In this document: piece by piece, positions 17,021 through 26,684 of the stretch
How the letters are laid out: every line of letters starts with the position of its first letter
Position numbering within the stretch: the first letter of the stretch is position 1
NCBI RefSeq assembly: GCF_003067705.1
Contig: NZ_QANL01000002.1
Coordinates: 434,001-498,000, forward strand
Source of the DNA: Planctomonas deserti
GTDB lineage: Bacteria > Actinomycetota > Actinomycetes > Actinomycetales > Microbacteriaceae
Length of the DNA: 64,000 nucleotides
Direction: 5' to 3'
Notes under the pieces: model-generated
What the model saw: only the letters and a program-made list of their open reading frames with translations
What the model was told of the DNA's origin: nothing
Database searches by the model: none
Made by a program: the position numbers and the translations under genes

Positions 17021-18016
17021 ATGGCCGTCGTCACCATTCGCCAGCTGCTCGACAGCGGCGTTCACTTCGGGCATCAGACCCGTCGCTGGAACCCGAAGAT
17101 GAAGCGCTTCATCTTCACCGAGCGTTCCGGCATCTACATCATCGACCTGCAGCAGTCGCTCGGCTACATCGACAAGGCCTACGACTTTGTCAAGGAGACG
17201 GTCGCCCACGGTGGCACCATCCTCTTCGTCGGCACGAAGAAGCAGGCTCAGGAGACCATCGCCGAGCAGGCGAAGCGCGTCGGCCAGCCCTTCGTGAACC
17301 AGCGCTGGCTCGGTGGACTTCTCACCAACTTCCAGACGGTGCACAAGCGTCTGAACCGCCTCAAGGAGCTCGACCTCGTCGACTTCGACGACACGACGCG
17401 CGGCTACACCAAGAAGGAGCTGCTCATCCAGCGTCGCGAGCGCGACAAGCTGGAGAAGACCCTCGGTGGTATCCGCAACCTCACGAAAACGCCGTCGGCG
17501 CTGTGGGTCGTGGACACCAAGAAGGAGCACCTCGCCATCGACGAGGCCAAGAAGCTCGGCATCCCGGTCATCGGCATCCTCGACACGAACTGCGACCCGG
17601 ACGAGGTCCAGTACCCGATCCCGGGTAACGACGACGCCATCCGCTCCGTCGCGCTGCTGACCCGCATCATCGCGGACGCCGCTGCCGAGGGCCTCATCCA
17701 GCGCCACCAGAAGCCCGAGGAGGGCGCCGAGGCTCCCGAGCCCCTGGCCGACTGGGAGCGCGAGCTGCTGCAGCAGTCCACCGACGCCGCCGCTGCGACC
17801 CCCGCCGCCGAGGCGCCCGCGGCCGAGGCATCCGCCGAGCTGCCGACCGAGGAGAACGACGCGGACGCTCAGGCTTCCGCCGACCTCGCCGCCACGACGG
17901 ACGAGTCCCTGACGGTCGAGGTGGCCCCGGAGACCCAGGCCGACGTCGAGGAGCGCATCGAGTCGCAGGCGACCGAGGACGAGAAGGCGCCGATCGCCTC
18001 GTCCGACAACAACTAA
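17021..18016 (+). CDS. rpsB: 30S ribosomal protein uS2
   Basis: Small-subunit protein of 331 residues. The core is canonical: [45 protein letters not shown] and [12 protein letters not shown]. Residues from about 232 to the end form an Ala/Glu/Asp-rich acidic tail of about 100 residues, much longer than in Escherichia coli uS2. The ATG follows AGAAGGAG; an upstream in-frame GTG was rejected. First gene of rpsB-tsf, 12 bases before tsf. Confidence 0.96.
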   Translation: MAVVTIRQLLDSGVHFGHQTRRWNPKMKRFIFTERSGIYIIDLQQSLGYIDKAYDFVKETVAHGGTILFVGTKKQAQETIAEQAKRVGQPFVNQRWLGGLLTNFQTVHKRLNRLKELDLVDFDDTTRGYTKKELLIQRRERDKLEKTLGGIRNLTKTPSALWVVDTKKEHLAIDEAKKLGIPVIGILDTNCDPDEVQYPIPGNDDAIRSVALLTRIIADAAAEGLIQRHQKPEEGAEAPEPLADWERELLQQSTDAAAATPAAEAPAAEASAELPTEENDADAQASADLAATTDESLTVEVAPETQADVEERIESQATEDEKAPIASSDNN

Positions 18017-18028
18017 GGAGTTCGACAT

Positions 18029-18856
18029 ATGGCAAACTTCACTGCCGCCGATGTCAAGACGCTCCGCGACCGACTGGGCGCGGGCATGATGGACAGCAAG
18101 AACGCTCTCGTCGAGGCCGATGGTGACATCGAGAAGGCCGTCGAGATCCTCCGTCTCAAGGGTGCGAAGGGCAACGCGAAGCGTGCCGACCGCTCCACGA
18201 GCGAGGGCCTCGTCGCCGCCCAGGTCAACGAGGGCACCGCGACGCTCATCGAGCTCGCGTGCGAGACCGACTTCGTCGCAAAGGGTGACCGCTTCGTCGC
18301 CCTCGCCGACCGCGTGCTCGCCGCCGTGGCCGCTGCCGGATCCGACAGCGCCGAGGCCGGCAACGCCGCGTCCGTCGACGGCCGGACCGTCGCCGAGATC
18401 ATCGGTGACGAGGCCGCCGTCATCGGCGAGAAGATCGAGCTGCGCCGCGTCGCGCTCGTGCCCGGTGACAACTTCGCCGTGTACCTGCACAAGACGTCGA
18501 AGGACCTGCCCCCGCAGGTCGGCGTCGTGGTCGGCTACTCGGGTGACGACGCGGAGACCGCGCGCAGCATCGCGCAGCACATCGCGTTCGCCAACCCCGA
18601 GTACCTCGCCCGCGAGGACGTCCCGGCCGACAAGGTCGACGCCGAGCGCAAGATCGTCGAGGAGATCTCCCGCGGCGAGGGTAAGCCCGAGGCCGCCCTC
18701 CCGAAGATCATCGAGGGTCGCCTGACCGGCTTCTTCAAGCAGGTCGCGCTCCTCGAGCAGGACTACGCGAAGGACAACAAGCTCACGGTGTCGAAGGTCG
18801 TCGCCGAGGCTGGTCTGACCATCTCGGGCTTCGCCCGGTTCAAGGTCGGCGCCTAG
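18029..18856 (+). CDS. tsf: Elongation factor Ts
   Basis: Guanine-nucleotide exchange factor for EF-Tu, 275 residues. The N-terminal UBA-like module (DRLGAGMMDSKNALVEADGD), the core motif ELACETDFVAKGD, and the C-terminal VALLEQDYAKDNKLTV are typical. AAGGAG precedes the ATG. The operon ends with a classical terminator. Confidence 0.97.
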   Translation: MANFTAADVKTLRDRLGAGMMDSKNALVEADGDIEKAVEILRLKGAKGNAKRADRSTSEGLVAAQVNEGTATLIELACETDFVAKGDRFVALADRVLAAVAAAGSDSAEAGNAASVDGRTVAEIIGDEAAVIGEKIELRRVALVPGDNFAVYLHKTSKDLPPQVGVVVGYSGDDAETARSIAQHIAFANPEYLAREDVPADKVDAERKIVEEISRGEGKPEAALPKIIEGRLTGFFKQVALLEQDYAKDNKLTVSKVVAEAGLTISGFARFKVGA

Positions 18857-18872
18857 TCAGCTGCAGAACGAC

Positions 18873-18914
18873 AGGGGAGCCCGGAACGCGTCACGCGGGC
18901 CGGGCTCCCCTTTG
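18873..18914 (+). terminator. Rho-independent terminator of rpsB-tsf
   Basis: AGGGGAGCCCGG (18873-18884) pairs with CCGGGCTCCCCT (18900-18911), followed by more T residues. The stem is 17 bases after the tsf stop. Confidence 0.8.
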
Positions 18915-18977
18915 CACGCGCCGGGAGGCGCAGCGGATATCTTTGAACGCCGGAACGAACGAGGAGTGGATTAGCGG

Positions 18978-19691
18978 ATGACACATCAGGCCAAGCGACG
19001 GGTGCTTCTGAAAGTTTCTGGAGAGTCGTTCGGCGGTGGCCAGATGGGGGTGGACCCCGACATCGTCAGCCAGCTCGCCCGTGAGGTCGCCGAGGCGGCC
19101 CAGGAGGTCGAGGTGGCGATCGTCACCGGTGGCGGCAACTTCTTCCGCGGCGCGGAGCTCTCCCAGCGCGGCATGGACCGGGGTCGCGCCGACTACATGG
19201 GCATGCTCGGCACGGTCATGAACGCGCTCGCGCTGCAGGACTTCCTCGAGCAGGCCGGCGCGGAGACCCGCGTGCAGTCCGCGATCGCGATGACCCAGGT
19301 CGCCGAGCCCTACATCCCGCGCCGCGCGGAGCGGCACCTGGAGAAGGGCCGCGTCGTGATCTTCGGCGCCGGCGCCGGACTGCCCTACTTCTCCACGGAC
19401 ACCGTGGCCGCCCAGCGTGCGCTCGAGATCAAGGCGGACGTCGTGCTCGTCGCGAAGAACGGCGTCGACGGCGTCTACACGGCCGACCCGCGGATCGACA
19501 AGGCAGCCACGAAGATCGACGAGATCACCTACTCGCAGGCCCTGCAGCAGGGCCTCAAGGTCGTCGACTCGACGGCGTTCAGCCTCTGCATGGACAATCA
19601 CATGCCCATGGTCGTCTTCGGCATGGCCCCGGCGGGCAACGTCAAGGCCGCCATCCGTGGCGAGCGCATCGGTACGCTCGTCTCCAACTGA
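18978..19691 (+). CDS. pyrH: UMP kinase
   Basis: Phosphorylates UMP to UDP; an amino-acid-kinase-fold hexamer regulated by GTP and UTP. The 237 residues carry [42 protein letters not shown] and [14 protein letters not shown]. It precedes frr, as in most bacteria. Confidence 0.97.
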   Translation: MTHQAKRRVLLKVSGESFGGGQMGVDPDIVSQLAREVAEAAQEVEVAIVTGGGNFFRGAELSQRGMDRGRADYMGMLGTVMNALALQDFLEQAGAETRVQSAIAMTQVAEPYIPRRAERHLEKGRVVIFGAGAGLPYFSTDTVAAQRALEIKADVVLVAKNGVDGVYTADPRIDKAATKIDEITYSQALQQGLKVVDSTAFSLCMDNHMPMVVFGMAPAGNVKAAIRGERIGTLVSN

Positions 19692-19786
19692 CGCCTTTCC
19701 GGGTGCTCGGGCCCCTGCGCGCCCCCGCTACTAAGCTGGAATGCGGGCTTTCGTCCCGCTTGTACGTTTCGATGAAGGAGTACCAC

Positions 19787-20341
19787 GTGATCGCCGATGT
19801 TCTGACCGAGACCCGAGACAAGATGGACCGGGCGGTCGAGGTGGTCAAGGAGGACTTCAACACCGTGCGCACCGGCCGGGCCAACCCGCAGCTTTTCCAG
19901 CGCGTGCTCGTCGACTACTACGGCAGCCCCACGCCGCTCGCCCAGCTCGCCTCGCTGCAGAACCCCGAGGCCCGCACGCTGCTCGTGACGCCCTACGACA
20001 AGACCGCGCTCAAGGAGATCGAGCGCGCGCTCGTCAACATGCCGAACCTCGGCGCGAACGTCGGCAACGACGGGGAGATCGTGCGCGTGACGCTGCCCGA
20101 GCTCACCCAGGACCGCCGCAAGGAGTTCGTGAAGATCGTCCGCGGCAAGGCGGAGGAGGCCCGCGTGTCCGTGCGCAACATCCGTCGCCGCGCGAAGGAC
20201 GACCTGGACGCCCTGAAGAGCGAGGTCGGGGACGACGACGTCGCCCGCGCCGAGAAGGAGCTCGAGCAGATCACCAAGACCCACGTCGACGCGATCGACG
20301 ACGCGCTGAAGCGCAAAGAAGTCGAACTCCTCGAGGTCTAG
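19787..20341 (+). CDS. frr: Ribosome recycling factor
   Basis: Splits post-termination ribosomes with EF-G. The GTG at 19787 gives 184 residues, the standard length, with [23 protein letters not shown] and [21 protein letters not shown]. The ribosome site AAGGAG is just upstream; the in-frame ATG at 19772 is part of that site. Ten bases separate it from cdsA. Confidence 0.96.
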   Translation: MIADVLTETRDKMDRAVEVVKEDFNTVRTGRANPQLFQRVLVDYYGSPTPLAQLASLQNPEARTLLVTPYDKTALKEIERALVNMPNLGANVGNDGEIVRVTLPELTQDRRKEFVKIVRGKAEEARVSVRNIRRRAKDDLDALKSEVGDDDVARAEKELEQITKTHVDAIDDALKRKEVELLEV

Positions 20342-20350
20342 GCTCCTCGC

Positions 20351-21394
20351 GTGTCCGACAAGAAGTTCCGCGACCCCGCCGATCGGACACCCAGGACCGT
20401 CCGCTCGCCGCGGCGGCACTCGGGGCGGCTCACCCGGGCCGACTTCGAGGCCCAGGTCCAGGCGACGAAGGCCGACCTCACGGCGCAGGTGCAGGCCACC
20501 CGGGCGGACCTCACCGCGCAGGTGAAGGCGACCCGCGCGCAGATCGACGCGACGACCGAGCGCATCAACGCGCGGACGGGACGCAACCTCGCGTTCGCGA
20601 TCCTGATCGGCCTCGTGCTCGGCGGCGCGGTGCTCGCGAGCCTGCTGATCGTCAAGGAGCTGTTCCTGCTCGTGGCGGCGGCGCTCGTCGCGTTCACCGC
20701 GTTCGAGCTGGCGACCGCCATGCGCCAGGCCGGGCGCGACGTGCCGCGGGTGCCCGTGGTGCTCGCCATGGTCGCGATCGTGCCCGTCACCTACTACCTC
20801 GGCTCTGCCGGTCAGTGGTTCGGAATCCTCGGCGCCATGGCCCTGGTCGCCCTTTGGCGGCTCGTGGAGATCGTCCTGCCGATGAGCTCGGCCGGCCGGC
20901 ACGGGCTGCTGGCCGACCTCGGCGCCGGCACGTTCATCCTCGGCTACCTGGCGGGGCTCGGCAGCTTCGCGGTCGCCCTGCTCGCCCGGCCCGACGGTCA
21001 GTACTGGACGCTGGCCTTCCTCGTGGTCGTCGTCCTCTGCGACATCGGCGCCTACGCGAGCGGGCTGTCGTTCGGCAAGCACCCCATGGCGCCGACCATC
21101 AGCCCGAAGAAGACGTGGGAGGGCTTCGCGGGCGCCGTCCTCGCCGCCCTCGTCGGCGGCGTGCTGTTCGCCGTGCTCCTGCTCGACCAGCCGTGGTGGT
21201 TCGGCGTGCTCTTCGGGGTCGTCATCGTGCTCACCGCGACGATGGGCGACCTCGCGGAGTCGCTGCTGAAGCGCGACCTCGGGGTGAAGGACATCAGCTC
21301 CTGGCTGCCGGGCCACGGCGGCTTCCTCGACCGCCTCGACTCCATCCTCCCGTCCGCCCTCGCGGCCTACCTGCTGTTCGTGCTGTTCACGTGA
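20351..21394 (+). CDS. cdsA: Phosphatidate cytidylyltransferase (CDP-diacylglycerol synthase) with an 11-residue-repeat N-terminus
   Basis: Integral membrane enzyme making CDP-diacylglycerol from phosphatidate and CTP, the entry to phospholipid synthesis. The C-terminal signature is SLLKRDLGVKD followed by LPGHGGFLDRLDS; eight or so membrane helices start at about residue 80. The first 75 residues are an unusual soluble extension with three near-identical 11-residue units (ADFEAQVQATK, ADLTAQVQATR, ADLTAQVKATR at 30-62) and a fourth decayed one. Hendecad repeats typically form right-handed coiled coils. GTG start; the stop overlaps the next gene. Confidence 0.93.
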   Translation: MSDKKFRDPADRTPRTVRSPRRHSGRLTRADFEAQVQATKADLTAQVQATRADLTAQVKATRAQIDATTERINARTGRNLAFAILIGLVLGGAVLASLLIVKELFLLVAAALVAFTAFELATAMRQAGRDVPRVPVVLAMVAIVPVTYYLGSAGQWFGILGAMALVALWRLVEIVLPMSSAGRHGLLADLGAGTFILGYLAGLGSFAVALLARPDGQYWTLAFLVVVVLCDIGAYASGLSFGKHPMAPTISPKKTWEGFAGAVLAALVGGVLFAVLLLDQPWWFGVLFGVVIVLTATMGDLAESLLKRDLGVKDISSWLPGHGGFLDRLDSILPSALAAYLLFVLFT

Positions 21395-22026
21395 GCCGCC
21401 GTTCGCGCGAGGCGCCGAAGCCCGCTCCCGGCACGGCGTCGCCCGGCACAGCGTCACCCGTCCCCGGCGCCGATGGCGTTCCCAGCACGTTCCCCCGGGT
21501 CGGCCGGTCGGCGCCGGGCTACGACGTCGCCCAGGTCGACGAGTTCCTCGCGCGGGCCCGGCGGGCGTACGACGGGGAGGGCGAGGCGGCCGGCATCGAC
21601 GCCGCGGCCATCCGCCACACGTCGTTCCGCATGCGTCGCGGCGGGTACTCGCCGTCCCACGTCGACGCGGCGCTCGAGCGGCTCGAGGACGCCTTCGCGG
21701 CGCGCGAGCGCGAGCGCGGCGTCGCGCGGATGGGTCAGGAGGCCTGGCTCAGGCAGGCGCGGGACCGGGCGGCCGAGATCACCGGCCGACTGTCGCGGCC
21801 GGACGGCGAGAAGTTCCGCCGGGTGGGCAGGATGTCGGGCGGATACGACCCGGCCGAGGTCGATCGATTCCTGATCCGGGTGCAGCGATTCTTCGCGGAC
21901 AACCGGCCGATGAGCGTCGACGAGGTGCGGCAGGTCGTGTTCCGCACCCGCCGCGGGGGGTACAGCGAGGCGCAGGTGGACCTCCTGCTCGACGCCGTGA
22001 TCGACGTCATGCTCGCGGTGCGCTAG
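21391..22026 (+). CDS. DivIVA-motif protein with four repeats
   Basis: A 211-residue soluble protein. It contains two long and two short versions of the DivIVA N-terminal motif: FPRVGRSAPGYDVAQVDEFL (34-53), FRMRRGGYSPSHVDAALERL (79-98), FRRVGRMSGGYDPAEVDRFL (142-161) and FRTRRGGYSEAQVDLLLDAV (184-203). The F...GY...VD..L pattern is the membrane-curvature-binding region of DivIVA/Wag31. There is no long coiled coil, unlike real DivIVA. The GTG start overlaps the cdsA stop, which suggests a link between lipid synthesis and polar or septal localisation; this is inference. Confidence 0.85.
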   Translation: MSRRSREAPKPAPGTASPGTASPVPGADGVPSTFPRVGRSAPGYDVAQVDEFLARARRAYDGEGEAAGIDAAAIRHTSFRMRRGGYSPSHVDAALERLEDAFAARERERGVARMGQEAWLRQARDRAAEITGRLSRPDGEKFRRVGRMSGGYDPAEVDRFLIRVQRFFADNRPMSVDEVRQVVFRTRRGGYSEAQVDLLLDAVIDVMLAVR

Positions 22027-22116
22027 AGCCCGGATCCCGGTCGTGAGGCGGGCGCAATGCCCCCTCATAACAAAAGAGGTGCACTTCGGTAACTTTTTGA
22101 TAAACTCAACGAGCTC

Positions 22117-22881
22117 ATGAGTGAAAACACGACTGAACCCGCGCCGATTCCCGCCTCGTCCAACGTAGCAAAGCCCGTTCGAAGACCCAGGAAGCCGGCC
22201 CTCTTCGCCGTCCCTGTGCTCTCCCTGGCGGCCGCGGCCTCCATCGCCCTCGTGACCATGGTCGACCCGATGTCGAACGCCGTCGCGTCCGGCACCCTGG
22301 AGCCGAGCATCGCCGAGCTGAGCGCGCTGCACGCCCAGTCCGTCACGCTCGACGCGACGACCGCGACCGCCGCCGTCGCCCTCGCGCCGCGCGAGAACTT
22401 CAGCGTCATCGCACCCCCGCCGCCTCCGCCGCCCCCGCCCGCTCCGGTCGCCCCCGCCGAGAAGCCGAAGGCGGCAGCGGCGAAGCCGGCCGCCCAGAGC
22501 GCTGCGAGCAGCAACGTGAGCAGCGCGAGCGCTCCGGCTCCGGCCCCGGCGAAGCCCGCCCCCGCGGCGGCGCCGAACCCCGGATCCGCCCAGGCCGTCG
22601 CTCACGAGATGGTTCTCGCCCGCGGCTGGGGCGAGGAGCAGTACTCCTGCCTCGTCTCCCTCTGGAAGAAGGAGTCCGGCTGGCGCGTCAACGCCGAGAA
22701 CCCCTCGAGCGGCGCGTACGGCATCCCGCAGGCCCTCCCCGGAAGCAAGATGGCCTCCGCGGGCGCCGACTGGGCCACCAACCCGGCGACGCAGATCGCC
22801 TGGGGGCTCGGCTACATCACCTCCCGCTACGACACCCCCTGCGGTGCCTGGGCGTCCAGCCAGTCGCGCGGCTGGTACTGA
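22117..22881 (+). CDS. Secreted lytic-transglycosylase-like protein with Pro/Ala-rich linker
   Basis: A 254-residue exported protein: an N-terminal membrane anchor or signal (about 28-48), a Pro/Ala-rich wall-spanning linker including a run of nine prolines (100-108), and a C-terminal transglycosylase-like domain of about 95 residues. The domain shows SLWKKESGW with candidate catalytic Glu186, then SSGAYGIPQALPGSKM. Cys178 and Cys242 could form a disulfide. Similar domains cleave peptidoglycan glycan strands. A possible -10 (TAAACT) lies ten bases before the ATG. Single gene. Confidence 0.88.
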   Translation: MSENTTEPAPIPASSNVAKPVRRPRKPALFAVPVLSLAAAASIALVTMVDPMSNAVASGTLEPSIAELSALHAQSVTLDATTATAAVALAPRENFSVIAPPPPPPPPPAPVAPAEKPKAAAAKPAAQSAASSNVSSASAPAPAPAKPAPAAAPNPGSAQAVAHEMVLARGWGEEQYSCLVSLWKKESGWRVNAENPSSGAYGIPQALPGSKMASAGADWATNPATQIAWGLGYITSRYDTPCGAWASSQSRGWY

Positions 22882-22990
22882 CCCGTCCCGCTCGCATCCG
22901 GCCGGCACTGGTTCTCCCAGTGCCGGCCGGATTCGTTTTCGCCCCCGCCGCCCGGCCCTGGCCGGCACCGGGCGCGCACTCGGCCGACCG

Positions 22991-22996
22991 TAGGAT
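22991..22996 (+). promoter_or_regulatory. Leaderless -10 element (TAGGAT)
   Basis: TAGGAT is followed by seven bases and the ATG at 23004; no ribosome site is seen. Confidence 0.45.
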
Positions 22997-23003
22997 GGTC
23001 CCT

Positions 23004-23300
23004 ATGCCGCGCAGCAACCGTCCCCGGGGGAGACGGCGGGAGCCGGCAGACGAGCCGGACGACCTCGCCCGCCTCATGACGGGGTGGAAACGCACCGAGC
23101 GCCGTCGCACGGGCCTCTGGAACGTGCAGCCCATCGCGCCGGGCCGCGCGGACAAGGTGTACACCTGCCCCGGCTGCGGGCGCGACATCGCCCCCGGTAC
23201 GGAGCACCTCGTCGCCTGGCGCGCCGACGGACCCCTCGGCGACATGAGCGACCTCGAGGCCAGGCGGCACTGGCACACGCACTGCTGGAAGGTGTCATGA
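23004..23300 (+). CDS. Small Cys/His-rich actinobacterial protein of unknown function
   Basis: A 98-residue basic protein. The N-terminus is Arg/Pro-rich (MPRSNRPRGRRREP); the C-terminal half has TCPGCGRDI and RRHWHTHCW, which could bind one zinc through CxxC and HxHC. No catalytic domain is recognised. The ATG at 23004 fits the leaderless -10; an in-frame ATG three codons earlier is possible. It overlaps the following hydrolase by four bases (ATGA). Confidence 0.75.
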   Translation: MPRSNRPRGRRREPADEPDDLARLMTGWKRTERRRTGLWNVQPIAPGRADKVYTCPGCGRDIAPGTEHLVAWRADGPLGDMSDLEARRHWHTHCWKVS

Positions 23301-24031
23301 CGAACGAGCCCATCGAGATCCGATCCGGAACCGTCCTTCCCGCCCGGCGGGAGGACATCGAGCTGCGGACCGAGGACGGCCTCACGCTCGTCGGCGAGCT
23401 CGCGCTGCCCGCCGACCGGGATCCGGTCGCCACGCTCGTCACGCTGCACCCGCTTCCGACGGCGGGCGGCTTCATGGACTCGCACGTGCTGCGCAAGGCC
23501 GCGGCACGGCTGCCCGCCCAGGCGGACCTCGCCGTGCTGCGGTTCAACACCCGCGGGACCGAGTCGCCCCGTGGCACGAGCGAGGGCCGGTTCGGCGACG
23601 GCGTGACCGAGCGCGCGGACGTGGCCGCGGCCATGGACTTCGTCCTGCAGCGCGGCCTGCCGAACCCGTGGCTCGTCGGCTGGTCCTTCGGTACCGAGCT
23701 CGCGCTCAAGTACGGTCGCGATCACCCCGTGCACGGCGTGATCCTGCTCTCCCCGCCGCTGCACCGCGCCACGGAGCAGGACCTGCGCGAGTGGGCGGGG
23801 GACGTGCGCCCCGTCGTCGCGCTCATCCCCGAGTTCGACGACTTCCTCCGGCCCGAGGAGGCGGAGCGGCGGTTCGCCGTCGTGCCGGACATCGAGGTCG
23901 TGCACGTGGAGGGCGGCAAGCACCTGTGGGTGGGGGAGAAGCAGACCCACCGTGTGCTGACCGAGATCGTGTCGCGCGTGAACCCCGCGGCGCTGCCGCT
24001 CGAGGCGACCTGGAGCCCGTCCGAGGGCTGA
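23297..24031 (+). CDS. Alpha/beta hydrolase
   Basis: A 244-residue cytosolic alpha/beta-hydrolase. The oxyanion region is TLHPLPTAGG, the nucleophile elbow is GWSFGTEL, and the late His lies in GGKHLW. The RFNTRGTESPRG segment resembles the dienelactone-hydrolase/YpfH-like branch that acts on small esters. The substrate is unknown. It is translationally coupled to the small Cys/His protein. Confidence 0.85.
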   Translation: MTNEPIEIRSGTVLPARREDIELRTEDGLTLVGELALPADRDPVATLVTLHPLPTAGGFMDSHVLRKAAARLPAQADLAVLRFNTRGTESPRGTSEGRFGDGVTERADVAAAMDFVLQRGLPNPWLVGWSFGTELALKYGRDHPVHGVILLSPPLHRATEQDLREWAGDVRPVVALIPEFDDFLRPEEAERRFAVVPDIEVVHVEGGKHLWVGEKQTHRVLTEIVSRVNPAALPLEATWSPSEG

Positions 24032-24066
24032 CCCGTGCGGCCGCCCGGGAGCGGCCTACACGGCCG

Positions 24067-25116
24067 TCAGCGCTCGTTCTGGCGGGGGATGAACACCTGC
24101 TTGATGATCAGCAGGATCGCGGCGGCGACGGGGATGGCGATGAGCGCACCGAGGATGCCGAGCAGCGTTCCACCGGTCAGCGCCGCGACCACGACGATGA
24201 CGCCGGGGACCTTCACGGCGCGGTTCATGATGTTCGGGCTGAGGAGGTACGCCTCGACCTGCATGTAGACGAGGTAGTAGACGGCCGTGGCGATCCACGT
24301 GCTCTGCGACTCCGGCAGCAGCAGGAGCTGACCGAGCACGATGATGACGGAACCGGTGATGGTTCCGACGAGCGGCACGAGCGAGAAGAGGAACGCGATG
24401 AAGGCGAACACCGCGGGCAGCTGCGCGCCGATCGCGGAGAGGAAGATGAAGCTGAGCACGCCGTTGCACACGGCGAGCGTCACCTGCCCGACGACGAAGC
24501 GGCCGATGGACGTGGTGATCTGCTCGGTGATGTCGGCGAACCGGGCCCGCTTCGACGCGGGCACGAGCTGGTAAAGACCGCGCTTCATGCTGCCGAGCGA
24601 CGCCACGAAGTAGAGCATCAGGATGATGACGATGACGGCGCCGAAGAGGCCGTTGACCACGGAGATGCCGGCCTGCAGCACGCCGTTGCCGATCAGGCCC
24701 GCGTTGTTCTGCAGCCAGGTCGCCCCCTGATCCACCGCAGCCTGCACGTCGAAGAAGGTGCCGAACTGGCGGTCGATGTCGTTGATGAGGCTCGAGTCCG
24801 CGAGCGACTCCACCAGCGCGTCCCACCTGCTGGTCAGCTCGCCGACCTGGTCGGCGATGGCCGGCACGATGGCGAAGATGATGCCGGCGAACGAGCCGAG
24901 GATCACGATCAGCACGGTGAGGATCGCGGCCGGGCGGGGCACGCGCCGCCGCTCGAGCATGGTGACCAGCGGGTCGATGCCGAGCGCGAGGAAGAGGGCG
25001 GCGCCGACGTAGGTGAGGATCGTGGTGAGCGAGCCGAGTGCGCTGCCGATGAGCAACGCGACCAGAACACCGAGGCCGGCCAGCAGGCCGAGGCGGAACG
25101 GGTTCTGAATCTTCAT
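24067..25116 (-). CDS. AI-2E family transporter (PerM-like permease)
   Basis: A 349-residue membrane protein of the AI-2E/PerM family (formerly UPF0118) with about seven to eight helices. Typical features are LALGIDPLVTMLERRRVPRPAA, the central amphipathic domain, and the C-terminal LVPLVGTITGSVIIV followed by VVAALTGGTLLGILGALIAIPVAA. Members include autoinducer exporters and Na+/H+ antiporters; the function here is undecided. It is convergent with the hydrolase, with a small GC-rich stem at 24039-24056 between them. Confidence 0.9.
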   Translation of the reverse strand: MKIQNPFRLGLLAGLGVLVALLIGSALGSLTTILTYVGAALFLALGIDPLVTMLERRRVPRPAAILTVLIVILGSFAGIIFAIVPAIADQVGELTSRWDALVESLADSSLINDIDRQFGTFFDVQAAVDQGATWLQNNAGLIGNGVLQAGISVVNGLFGAVIVIILMLYFVASLGSMKRGLYQLVPASKRARFADITEQITTSIGRFVVGQVTLAVCNGVLSFIFLSAIGAQLPAVFAFIAFLFSLVPLVGTITGSVIIVLGQLLLLPESQSTWIATAVYYLVYMQVEAYLLSPNIMNRAVKVPGVIVVVAALTGGTLLGILGALIAIPVAAAILLIIKQVFIPRQNER

Positions 25117-25223
25117 GCTGCCCCTGTCGAGCGTTCCGCGGTTGTTCCGGACACGCCCGTCGGGGCGTCACTCGGAATCCCGTGACGCCTCCGTCGAGCC
25201 GTCACGCGGGCCTGGCAGGCCCG

Positions 25224-26684
25224 TCAACCGTCTGAGTTGACCTTCTCCTCCGCCCGCGTCACCACGGTGCGGAGATTCTGGAAGTAGCCGGCGACCGCTT
25301 CCCGCTCGATCCTAATCTGGGCGAGCCGCTCCTCCGCGTCGGCGAGGGTCGAGCGGGTCTGCTCCTCGGCCTCGGCGACCATCGCGGCCGCACGCTGCTG
25401 GGCGGCGTCGAGCGTCTGGCGGGCGGCGGCGTCCGCGTTCTCCCGCACCGCACGGGCCTCGTCGCGCGCCTCGGTCTCGAGGGTCTCGACGGCCTGCCGT
25501 TTCTCCGCGGCGCGGGCGGTGATGTCCGCCAGCTCCGCGCGGGCCTCGTCCAGGTACTGCTGCGTCTCGGCGACCGCGCGACGGTGCCGGGCCAGCAGTT
25601 CGCGCTCGGACGCGTCCCGCCGCTCGGTGAGCTCCGCGTCGAGGCCGCGCCGTGCGCTCGCCTCCTCCGCGGCGAGGGCGGTGCGTGCGGCGCTCAGCTC
25701 CGCGGCGAGGACGGCCTCGGCCTCCTCCCGCCGGCGCTGCTCCTCGCCACGGCGCTGGGCGAGCTCGCGGTCCAGCTGGGCCCTGGCCGTCTCGATCCTG
25801 GTGGTGAGGCGGGTCCGGCCCTCCTCGATCTCCCGCGCGAGCTCGGCCCGCTGCCCGTCGACGTCGGCGCGCAGCGCCTCCCGCGCGGCCTCGATCTCCC
25901 GGGCCAGCGCCGAGCGCGCCGCCGTGATCTCGCTCTCCAGGGCCTCCCGCGCCTCGGCAGCCTCCGCGGCGGCGGCCTCCCGGGCGGCCTGCAGCTCGCG
26001 CTCGAGCCTGCCGCGTTCGACCTCGGTCGCCCGCGCGAGATCCGCCGCTTGCCGCCTGGCGTCCGCGACCTCGCGATCGGCGGTGGCGCGGAGTGCGGAC
26101 ACCTCGTGATCGGCTGCGGCCCGGAGGGCGGCAGTCTCGCGCTCCGCCGTCGAGCGGAGCTCCGCCACCTCGGTGACCACGGAGGCGCGGATGGCCCGCG
26201 CCTCGCGCAGCGCCTCGGCCTTCATCGCGCCCGCCTCGGCGTCGGCCCTCTCCAGGGTCTCCTCGGCGTGGGTGCGCGCGGACTCGATCATGGCGTTCGC
26301 CCGCGACGACGCGTCGGAGAGCATGCGCTCCGCGGCGCTGCGGGCGTCCGTGCGCACCTGGATCGCCTCGGTCTGGGCCTCGCGCCGCAGCCGGTCCGCC
26401 GTCTCGTCGGCCTGGACGAGCAGCCGGGTGGACTGCTGCTCGGCGAGGCGCAGCGTGCTTTCCAGACGGGTGCCGAGCCCCGAGTAGGTGGGACGCCCGA
26501 CCTCCTCGAGCTCCCCGGAGAGCTCGTCGACCCGTGCCCGCAGTCGCTCGGCCTCGTTCGCCCGCTCCGTCGCGGCGGCCTTCGACTCGGCGACCTCGCG
26601 CCGCAGATCGGAGATGGCGCTGTCCACTTCCTCGCGGTTGTACCCCCGCATGGCCGATGTGAACTCGGTCTCCTCGTGCGCCAC
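25224..26684 (-). CDS. Long coiled-coil polarity protein with DivIVA-like N-terminus
   Basis: A 486-residue protein. After a DivIVA-like start (FTSAMRGYNREEVDSAISDL) nearly the whole chain is an Ala/Glu/Arg heptad coiled coil. In architecture it resembles Streptomyces Scy/FilP, cytoskeletal proteins of the cell pole, but identity is not claimed. The GTG at 26684 follows GGGAGA; an in-frame ATG at 26759 would add 25 unrelated residues. It is the second DivIVA-motif gene within 5 kb of the four-repeat protein. Transcribed in the same direction as the AI-2E gene. Confidence 0.82.
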   Translation of the reverse strand: MAHEETEFTSAMRGYNREEVDSAISDLRREVAESKAAATERANEAERLRARVDELSGELEEVGRPTYSGLGTRLESTLRLAEQQSTRLLVQADETADRLRREAQTEAIQVRTDARSAAERMLSDASSRANAMIESARTHAEETLERADAEAGAMKAEALREARAIRASVVTEVAELRSTAERETAALRAAADHEVSALRATADREVADARRQAADLARATEVERGRLERELQAAREAAAAEAAEAREALESEITAARSALAREIEAAREALRADVDGQRAELAREIEEGRTRLTTRIETARAQLDRELAQRRGEEQRRREEAEAVLAAELSAARTALAAEEASARRGLDAELTERRDASERELLARHRRAVAETQQYLDEARAELADITARAAEKRQAVETLETEARDEARAVRENADAAARQTLDAAQQRAAAMVAEAEEQTRSTLADAEERLAQIRIEREAVAGYFQNLRTVVTRAEEKVNSDG

